Shown here in pieces: positions 5,859-11,210 of a stretch of 11,210 nucleotides of DNA. The notes under the pieces are model-generated. The model was not told where the DNA came from, did no database searches, and was given only the letters and a program-made list of their open reading frames with translations. The position numbers and the translations under genes are program-made. Source of the stretch: Proteobacteria bacterium UBA3588 (GTDB taxonomy: Bacteria; Pseudomonadota; Gammaproteobacteria; Thiohalomonadales; Thiohalomonadaceae); the NCBI GenBank assembly GCA_002376325.1, contig DFMR01000177.1, positions 26,915 to 38,124 of the forward strand, read 5' to 3'. The stretch's first letter is position 1; each line of letters begins with the position of its first letter.

Positions 5859-6065
5859 TCAGGCAAGGCGCGAGGCGTGCATCACGCCGTAGAGGATCGA
5901 CACCGCGATCAGCACGTAACCCAGCGGCGGCAGGATCTTGTTCAACACCGAAAAGATGCGCGGCATGCGATCGAGCTTGCCGCGCACGCTGCGCGGATAG
6001 TACCAGGCGAAGTAGACCCCCACCGCGATATTGATCAGCAGCGAGAACAGCTCGCCACTGCTCAT
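5859..6065 (-). CDS. Small two-helix membrane protein, hypothetical
   Basis: I do not recognise this 68-residue protein. It has two hydrophobic segments, about residues 5-23 (ELFSLLINIAVGVYFAWYY) and 45-63 (LPPLGYVLIAVSILYGVM), joined by a basic loop (RSVRGKLDRMPR). The positive-inside rule puts the loop in the cytoplasm and both ends in the periplasm. The start ATG overlaps the stop of rof in the arrangement ATGA, so translation is probably coupled and the two genes co-transcribed. The frame extends further upstream as a shadow of rof, but the overlap and the hydrophobic N-terminus favour this start. It ends 2 bases from the convergent DsrC-like gene, leaving no room for a terminator. Confidence 0.75.
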   Translation of the reverse strand: MSSGELFSLLINIAVGVYFAWYYPRSVRGKLDRMPRIFSVLNKILPPLGYVLIAVSILYGVMHASRLA

Positions 6066-6322
6066 TTGGCGGCACTCTTCAACACGCCCGCCTCGCGGAT
6101 ATGATCGAGACGGATGCAGCGCTCCTCGCCGTGATCGGTGAGCGCGGACATGAACTCCTGCCCTTCCCGCGTCTGCAGGTCGGTCGGCCGCAGCGTCTCC
6201 ACGTGGTCGCCGCCCGCTTCGTCGCGCCAGCGCACGCGCAACCGTTGCTGGTGCAGTATCGCGACCTCGTACTCGGAGTAGACATCGCAATCGATGGGTG
6301 TGTAGTCGTTGTCGTCATTCAT
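6062..6322 (-). CDS. rof: Rof (YaeO)-family inhibitor of Rho-dependent termination
   Basis: E. coli Rof is a small cytosolic protein that binds the primary RNA site of Rho and blocks Rho-dependent transcription termination. This 86-residue product has the family layout: the N-terminal YTPIDCDVY (7-15), an acidic helix leading to EVAILHQQRLRVRWRD, a central beta-barrel part with polar LRPTDLQTREG, and the closing CIRLDHI, which corresponds to the ELRLDKI of E. coli Rof. The ATG overlaps the last 8 bases of hemW in another frame and has no clear Shine-Dalgarno, so expression probably depends on translation of hemW. Its stop overlaps the next gene's start by 4 bases. The family assignment rests on remembered similarity to E. 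coli Rof and is fairly secure; the regulatory target here is unknown. Confidence 0.82.
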   Translation of the reverse strand: MNDDNDYTPIDCDVYSEYEVAILHQQRLRVRWRDEAGGDHVETLRPTDLQTREGQEFMSALTDHGEERCIRLDHIREAGVLKSAAK

Positions 6323-7481
6323 GGTCGTTTAAAAATAACTGCAATAGGTCGTTGAGAAAATCCTGTCCTTTGGCCGTGGGACGCACCCGTTCCCTGTCCC
6401 ACGTGATGAAGCCCTGCCGCTGCGCCTGCGTCAGTTGTTCGGTGACGGCGCTGACGGCGAGGCCGGTACGCTGCGCGAACAACTCGGTCTCGAACCCGTC
6501 CACCAGGCGCAGCGCGTTCATCATGAATTCGAACACCGCGTCGGCGCGGCTCAGCACCGCCTCGCCGCCAATTCGCCCGGCGCCGCCGGAGGCCGCCAGA
6601 TAGTCGCGCGGATGGCGCACCTTCCAGCGCCGTTCGATGCGCCCCGCGGACGGCAGCGTCACCTTGCCGTGGGCACCGGCGCCGATGCCGAGATAGTCGC
6701 CGAAGCGCCAGTAATTGAGATTGTGGCGGCAACGGAAACCGGCGCGCGCATAGGCCGAAACCTCATACTGATCATAGCCCCCCGCCGCCAGTCGCGCCTG
6801 CCCGCCGCGCTGAATTTCGTCGATCGCCTCCTCGTCCGGCAGAGTAGGCGGCCGGGCCTGGAACGCGGTGTTGGGTTCGAGGGTGAGCTGGTAATAGGAG
6901 AGATGGGTGGGCGCCAGATCGACGGCGGTCGCCACATCCTCCTCCGCCTGCCGCGGCGACTGGCCCGGCAGACCGAACATCAGGTCGAGATTGAAGTTGT
7001 CGAAGCCGGCGCCGTGGGCCGCCTCCGCCGCGCGGATCGCCTCGCGCCGACCGTGGATGCGGCCGATGCGCTGCAGCAGCCCGTCGTCGAAACTCTGCGC
7101 GCCGATGGAGAGGCGGTTGACGCCGGCGGCGCGAAACTCGATGAACTTGCCCTGCTCCACCGTCCCCGGATTGGCCTCCAGCGTGACCTCCGCATCGGGC
7201 AGCAGCCTGAGCCGCGCACGCAGCCCCGACAGCAACCGATCCAGCGCCTCCGGCGACAGCAGGCTCGGCGTGCCGCCGCCGATGAACACGCTGCCCGCCG
7301 CGCGTCCCCATACCGCCGGCAACTCCTGCTCCAGGTCGGCCAGCAGCGCATCGACATAGGCGATATCGGGTATCTCCCCGCGCGCCTCGTGGGAGTTGAA
7401 GTCGCAATAGGGGCACTTGCGCACGCACCAAGGCACATGCACATAGAGGCCTAGCGGCGGGATGGAAGAGAAACTAGACAT
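6315..7481 (-). CDS. hemW: HemW, radical-SAM heme chaperone (formerly oxygen-independent coproporphyrinogen oxidase-like)
   Basis: HemW binds heme and is thought to deliver it to membrane respiratory enzymes; it resembles HemN but lacks that enzyme's coproporphyrinogen decarboxylase activity. The 388-residue product has the iron-sulfur motif C19-x3-C23-x2-C26 in PWCVRKCPYCDF. Phe28 stands where HemN has its fourth Cys, which separates HemW from HemN. Also present are the SAM-binding IGGGTPSLL, LEANPGT, NRLSIGAQSF, DLMFGLPGQ and the C-terminal HemN-like domain (FEFMMNALRLVDGFE). The ATG at 7481 puts 11 residues before LYVHVPWC, as in relatives. An ATG at 7520 would add 13 residues; neither start has a clear Shine-Dalgarno. 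It is the first gene of an overlapping hemW-rof-membrane protein operon. In E. coli hemW directly follows rdgB; here another gene lies between them. Confidence 0.93.
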   Translation of the reverse strand: MSSFSSIPPLGLYVHVPWCVRKCPYCDFNSHEARGEIPDIAYVDALLADLEQELPAVWGRAAGSVFIGGGTPSLLSPEALDRLLSGLRARLRLLPDAEVTLEANPGTVEQGKFIEFRAAGVNRLSIGAQSFDDGLLQRIGRIHGRREAIRAAEAAHGAGFDNFNLDLMFGLPGQSPRQAEEDVATAVDLAPTHLSYYQLTLEPNTAFQARPPTLPDEEAIDEIQRGGQARLAAGGYDQYEVSAYARAGFRCRHNLNYWRFGDYLGIGAGAHGKVTLPSAGRIERRWKVRHPRDYLAASGGAGRIGGEAVLSRADAVFEFMMNALRLVDGFETELFAQRTGLAVSAVTEQLTQAQRQGFITWDRERVRPTAKGQDFLNDLLQLFLNDHE

Positions 7482-7686
7482 GATGAGTCTTATTGGGAAC
7501 GCCTGGCAATGCGCCAGCATAACACCGCATAGCCGGGATATACTGAACCGAATTCAATGTTGCTGACATGGACCTGCAATACTCTTTCACTGTGATGTAC
7601 AGGATATACAGCGCCAACATACTTCAGCATGCGCCGGGCCGTGTCCGAAGGGTGCCGGCCACCGCATTCCCGCCGGGAACAAGGCC
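7482..7686. other. Divergent intergenic region between hemW and the GGDEF-EAL gene
   Basis: This 205-base spacer must hold promoters for both directions, but I find no hexamer pair with acceptable spacing on either strand. Notable words are the 8-base direct repeat GGATATAC (7536-7543 and 7602-7609), the EcoRI-like GAATTC with flanks TTGAAT, and the small palindrome TCAC-T-GTGA (7587-7595). The + frame of the downstream protein is open back to 7567 but contains no usable start before 7687. Confidence 0.4.
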
Positions 7687-10600
7687 GTGAACTGGCTGTT
7701 TCCGCTGCGCCGCATCATTCCCCTGGCACTGCTGCTGCTCAGCCTGCCGTTTGCCGCCGTGATGCACATGTGGGATATCCATCATGCCAATCAGGAAATC
7801 GTACAACAGCTCACCGCCAGCGCCACCCACAGCGGCGCCCAGCTGACCGCCATGTTACGCGGCCCGCTGACCCAGGACGATTGGGCCGCGGCACGCCACA
7901 TGTTGCAAAGCGCCGGCACCACGCCGGACCTGCGCTGGGCGGTGGTGGCCGACGCACAGGATCACGTCGTCCTCAGCACCGACGACCGCCTGCTGCAACG
8001 CAACGCCGCCACCCTGCCCGGTGCGCCCCCGGCCGCCCTGATCGCCGCTGCACGCCACCGCCGCATGGTGCGCACCGGCCTCTCCGCCGACCGCGACATG
8101 CTGTGGGCGATCTATCCCCTGCCGCTGCCGCAGCATGCCGGTAGCGGCGCCCTGATCCTGACCTTCGACAGCAGCACCCTGAAACAGTCGGCGCGCACCG
8201 AGGCCATGGAGCATGCCGTCAGCAGCGTCGGCGGCTCGCTGCTGCTGGCCGCCCTGATCTGGTTCTATCTGCGCCTTGCCGTAGTCAACCGCATCGAGCG
8301 GCTCACCGCTGCCATCGGCGACTGGCGCTCCGGTGAACAGGAACTCCCCTCCATCGGCGGCCACGACGAGATCGCCCAACTGGCGGACCAGTTCACCACC
8401 CTCACCCGTGAACTGGCGGAACAGAATCGCCAGTTGCATGCACTGTTCGAGCGCAGCTTCCAATTCATCGGCCTGCTGGCGCCCGACGGCACGGTGCTGG
8501 ACGTCAATGACCTGGCATTGGAATTCGCCGACACCGACAAAGAAAACGTGATCGGGCGGAAATTCTGGTCGACGCCGTGGTGGGCCCACGACTCGGCCGG
8601 ACAGCAACGACTGCAACAGGACGTTGCCGCGGCGGCGACCGGCACCCACATCCGGCGCGACGCCACCCACATAGCGCCCGGCGGCGTGGCCCACTACGTC
8701 GATTTCTCGCTGCGCCCCATCCGCAATCAGCACGGTCAGGTGCAGTGGCTGCTGGCAGAGGGTCACGATGTCACACCGCTGAAGGAAGCGGAGCGGCGCA
8801 GCCGTCGCCTCAGTGCCTTCTACGCCACCCTCAGCCACACCAATACGGCCATCGTGCGCAGCCGCTCCACTGCGGAACTGTTCCCGCTGATCTGCCGCGT
8901 AGCGATCGAACAGGGCGGACTCAAGGGCGCCTGGATCGGTATGCGCGACCCCAAGGGCCATAGTATCGACTCGGTAGCCAGCGCGGGTATCGACGCCGAT
9001 TATCTGGCCAATCTCGGACTCTCGTTCGATCTGGACGATCCGCGGAGTAAAGGCCCTACCATCGCCGCGTTGAGCATGGGCCACAACTACATCTCCAACG
9101 ACTTCCTCAACGATCCACGCACGGCACCGTGGCACGATCAGGCGCGCGCCGCCGGCATCCGTGCCTCCGCTTCGCTGCCGTTGTATCGCAGAAATGAAGT
9201 GGTCGGCGCACTCACCTTATATGCTGCCGAATCCGGCCTGTTCACCCCCGACCTGATCGGTCTGCTCGACGAGATGGCGCAGGACATCTCCTTCGCGCTC
9301 GACAACTTCGAGCGCCAGGAGGAGTTGCAGCTGGCGGCCACGGTATTCGACAGCAGCCGCGAACTGATCACCATCACCGACCCGGAGGGCTTCATCCTCA
9401 GCGTCAATCGCGCCTTCACCGACATCACCGGCTATGCCGTCGGCGAGGTCGTGGGCCGCCACATACGCTTTCTCAAATCGGGACGGCACGAAGCGGCGTT
9501 CTACCACAAGATGTGGCAAGCCATCGGCAGCGCGGGTTATTGGCAGGGCGAGCTGTGGAACCGCCGCAAAAACGGCGAACTCTATCCCGCCTGGGTCTCG
9601 ATCTCGGCGGTACGCAACGAAAAGGGCGAAGTGAACAAATATATATCGGTCTCGTCGGACATCACCGAATCGAAGCAGGCGGAGGATCGGATCCGCTACC
9701 TGGCCTATTTCGACCCACTGACCGACCTGCCGAACCGCACCCTGCTGCGCGATCGCACCGAACAACTGCTGCTGACGGCGCGGCGGGAACAGCGCAGTGC
9801 CGCGCTGTTTTACCTCGACGTCGACAACTTCAAGAACATCAACGACTCCCTCGGCCACCTGACCGGCGATCAACTGCTGCAAGAGGTGGCGCGCCGTATC
9901 ACGCACGCACTCGAAGGCACCGATGCCGCCGGCCGGCTCGGCGGCGACGAATTCCTCATCATCCTGGGGAAGGCCGACGCCACCACTGCGATGCATACGG
10001 CACAACGGCTGTTGAGCGATATCGCGCAACCCTATGCCGCCGGCGAAGTGCCGCTAAACATCACCGCCAGCATCGGCATCGCCCTGTTCCCGCGCGACGG
10101 CGAAGACTTCGACGAACTGCACAAGAACGCCGACGTCGCCATGTACAAGGCGAAAGCGCTGGGCCGCAATCGCTACCACTTCTTCACCCCGGAGCTGAAT
10201 AACGCCGCCATGGAACGGCTCACCCTGGAAAACGCCCTGCGCTCAGCCCTCGGCAACGGCGAACTGGTATTGCACTACCAGCCTCAGGTACAGATCGACA
10301 GCGGCCACATCTTCGGCGTCGAGGCGCTGCTACGCTGGAGCCATCCGCAGCTCGGGGCGGTACCGCCCGGCCGCTTCATTCCCATCGCCGAAGAGACCAG
10401 CCTGATCGGCGCCATCGGCGAATGGGTGATGTTCGAGGCCTGCCGTCAGGCCAAGGCATGGCAGGAGGCCGGCCTGCCGCCCATCGCCGTGGCGGTCAAC
10501 GCCTCCACGCGGCAATTTTCCCTCAACGACATGTACCAAACCGTCAGTCGTGCCTTGGAAGAAACCGGCCTGACGCCGGAACTGCTGGAGGTGGAGATCA

Positions 10601-10998
10601 CCGAGAGCCTGCTGGCGCAGGATATTGAAACGACACTGGAGGTGCTGCGCCGGATCAAGGCGCTGGGTGTACGCATCGCCGTCGACGACTTCGGCACCGG
10701 CTACTCCAGCCTCGCCTACCTCAAGCGCTTCCCCATCGACAAGCTGAAGATCGACCAGTCCTTCGTACGCGACCTGGAGACCGATCTGGACGATCGCGCC
10801 ATCGCCGCCGGCGTGGTCAACCTAGGCCACAGCCTCGGCCTGACGGTCATCGCCGAAGGCATCGAAACGGAACAGCAGCGGCAGTTGCTGCACGGCCTCG
10901 GCTGCGACGAGGCCCAGGGCTACCTGTTCAGCCGCCCGCTCGCCGCCGACACTCTGGCGGAACTGCTGCGCAACCATTTCACAGCAGAAAGCCGCTAA
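7687..10998 (+). CDS. Membrane-bound HAMP-PAS-GAF-PAS-GGDEF-EAL c-di-GMP signalling protein
   Basis: A bifunctional-looking sensor that could make c-di-GMP (GGDEF) and degrade it (EAL). The 1103 residues comprise a membrane helix (about 8-27), a periplasmic sensor region (28-178), a second helix (179-200), a HAMP linker (to about 250), PAS (252-368), GAF (380-540), PAS (548-665), GGDEF (672-835) and EAL (845-1095). The synthase site looks intact: DPLTDLPNR (676-684), LDVDNFKNIND with Asp711, and GGDEF at 752-756. The inhibitory I-site RxxD is replaced by EGTD (743-746), so product feedback is probably lost. The EAL site keeps Glu879 (EALLRW), Asn938, Glu973 (EITES), Asp1000-Asp1001 (DDFGTGYSS), Lys1021, Glu1057 and Gln1077, so hydrolysis is predicted. 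The GTG start is the first possible one in frame; GGGAA lies 7 bases upstream. The ligand is unknown. It lies on the opposite strand between hemW and rdgB. Confidence 0.93.
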   Translation: MNWLFPLRRIIPLALLLLSLPFAAVMHMWDIHHANQEIVQQLTASATHSGAQLTAMLRGPLTQDDWAAARHMLQSAGTTPDLRWAVVADAQDHVVLSTDDRLLQRNAATLPGAPPAALIAAARHRRMVRTGLSADRDMLWAIYPLPLPQHAGSGALILTFDSSTLKQSARTEAMEHAVSSVGGSLLLAALIWFYLRLAVVNRIERLTAAIGDWRSGEQELPSIGGHDEIAQLADQFTTLTRELAEQNRQLHALFERSFQFIGLLAPDGTVLDVNDLALEFADTDKENVIGRKFWSTPWWAHDSAGQQRLQQDVAAAATGTHIRRDATHIAPGGVAHYVDFSLRPIRNQHGQVQWLLAEGHDVTPLKEAERRSRRLSAFYATLSHTNTAIVRSRSTAELFPLICRVAIEQGGLKGAWIGMRDPKGHSIDSVASAGIDADYLANLGLSFDLDDPRSKGPTIAALSMGHNYISNDFLNDPRTAPWHDQARAAGIRASASLPLYRRNEVVGALTLYAAESGLFTPDLIGLLDEMAQDISFALDNFERQEELQLAATVFDSSRELITITDPEGFILSVNRAFTDITGYAVGEVVGRHIRFLKSGRHEAAFYHKMWQAIGSAGYWQGELWNRRKNGELYPAWVSISAVRNEKGEVNKYISVSSDITESKQAEDRIRYLAYFDPLTDLPNRTLLRDRTEQLLLTARREQRSAALFYLDVDNFKNINDSLGHLTGDQLLQEVARRITHALEGTDAAGRLGGDEFLIILGKADATTAMHTAQRLLSDIAQPYAAGEVPLNITASIGIALFPRDGEDFDELHKNADVAMYKAKALGRNRYHFFTPELNNAAMERLTLENALRSALGNGELVLHYQPQVQIDSGHIFGVEALLRWSHPQLGAVPPGRFIPIAEETSLIGAIGEWVMFEACRQAKAWQEAGLPPIAVAVNASTRQFSLNDMYQTVSRALEETGLTPELLEVEITESLLAQDIETTLEVLRRIKALGVRIAVDDFGTGYSSLAYLKRFPIDKLKIDQSFVRDLETDLDDRAIAAGVVNLGHSLGLTVIAEGIETEQQRQLLHGLGCDEAQGYLFSRPLAADTLAELLRNHFTAESR

Positions 10999-10999
10999 C

Positions 11000-11090
11000 C
11001 ACAGAGGGCACAGGGAACACGGGGGTCATCGACACAAAGGCCGTCCCACAGTATCCATCGGGCTTGAAGAATCCCCGCGTGCCCCGTGGT
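11000..11090. repeat. Degenerate CACNGNGGN nonamer repeat in inverted arrangement, possible bidirectional terminator
   Basis: Directly after the GGDEF-EAL stop, three tandem degenerate nonamers with a strict 9-base period are visible: CACAGAGGG, CACAGGGAA and CACGGGGGT (11000-11026), preceded by TAAC. About 45 bases on, the same words appear on the opposite strand: CCCCGCGTG and CCCCGTG followed by GTT (11073-11090). CACGGGG (11018-11024) and CCCCGTG (11082-11088) can pair over 7 bp. The element lies between convergent genes, and a T-rich CTGTTTT (11096-11102) follows on the + strand. I recall similar CACGGAG-type repeats in intergenic regions of various proteobacteria, but cannot check that here. 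Confidence 0.5.
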
Positions 11091-11105
11091 TCGATCTGTT
11101 TTGGC

Positions 11106-11210
11106 TCAGGCCGGGCGCAGCGCCGCCAGCAGCTTGCGCAACGCCTGGCCGCGGTGGCTCAGGCTGTTCTTCGCCTCGGCCGGCAGTTCGGCGGCGGTGC
11201 AGTTCTGATC
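11106..11210 (-). CDS. rdgB: RdgB/HAM1-family XTP/dITP diphosphatase, C-terminal end (5' part outside window)
   Basis: RdgB hydrolyses non-canonical purine nucleoside triphosphates (dITP, XTP) to the monophosphate, keeping them out of DNA and RNA. Only the last 34 codons are visible; the minus-strand frame is open to the window edge and stops at 11106. The sequence TAAELPAEAKNSLSHRGQALR, split as TAAELPAEAKN then SLSHRGQALRKL, matches the RdgB ending in which the SHRGQAL motif contributes to the base-recognition pocket. E. coli RdgB ends with a closely similar SHRGQAL segment followed by a short helix. In E. coli rdgB lies directly upstream of hemW on the same strand, and here it has the same relative orientation. 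Confidence 0.85.
   Translation of the reverse strand, partial: DQNCTAAELPAEAKNSLSHRGQALRKLLAALRPA

Noticed and set aside
7536..7609. GGATATAC direct repeat between hemW and the GGDEF-EAL gene as a regulator site
   Set aside because: Two 8-base copies 66 bases apart, with no symmetry and no placed promoter, are too weak to call.
7855..9135. 426-codon open frame on the minus strand inside the GGDEF-EAL gene
   Set aside because: Gln/Gly/Arg-rich shadow composition, no family motif, and it overlaps the GAF and PAS coding sequence.

Overview
The window reads as a GC-rich gammaproteobacterial chromosome segment. The tRNA methyltransferase TrmB, a Mak-type sugar kinase, the Rho inhibitor Rof, the heme chaperone HemW and the RdgB C-terminus all resemble gammaproteobacterial versions. 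A DsrC/TusE-superfamily protein and two large c-di-GMP signalling proteins would fit an environmental, possibly sulfur-metabolising lineage such as the Chromatiales, but that placement is inference. I see no tRNA, rRNA, CRISPR array, insertion sequence or phage gene.

Layout from left to right. The 3' end of a CorA-type Mg2+ transporter gene (+) runs off the left edge. A 438-residue MscS-family mechanosensitive channel (-) is divergent from trmB (+). A small exported DUF4124 protein (+) follows trmB. A 323-base gap with hairpins and short repeats precedes a tandem HD / HD-GYP phosphodiesterase (+). That gene converges, 3 bases away, on a Mak/ROK sugar kinase (-). Divergent from the kinase is a short DsrC-like protein (+) lacking both catalytic cysteines. 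It converges, 2 bases away, on a three-gene minus-strand operon of hemW, rof and a two-helix membrane protein, joined by 8-base and 4-base overlaps. Divergent from hemW is a 1103-residue membrane protein with HAMP, PAS, GAF, PAS, GGDEF and EAL domains (+). A degenerate nonamer repeat follows it, then the 3' end of rdgB (-) at the right edge.

How the genes may work together. rdgB and hemW are neighbours in E. coli, with trmB a few genes away. Here rdgB and hemW point the same way but are separated by the opposite-strand GGDEF-EAL gene, which looks like an insertion into an older housekeeping cluster. The window carries two c-di-GMP turnover proteins: one with predicted synthase plus EAL hydrolase motifs, one with HD-GYP hydrolase motifs. 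The points most worth a second look are the cysteine-less DsrC-like protein with its hairpin leader, the coupling of a Rho inhibitor gene to hemW, the duplicated and half-degenerate HD-GYP architecture, and the nonamer repeat beside rdgB. None amounts to a demonstrated new system; most of the window is ordinary chromosome.
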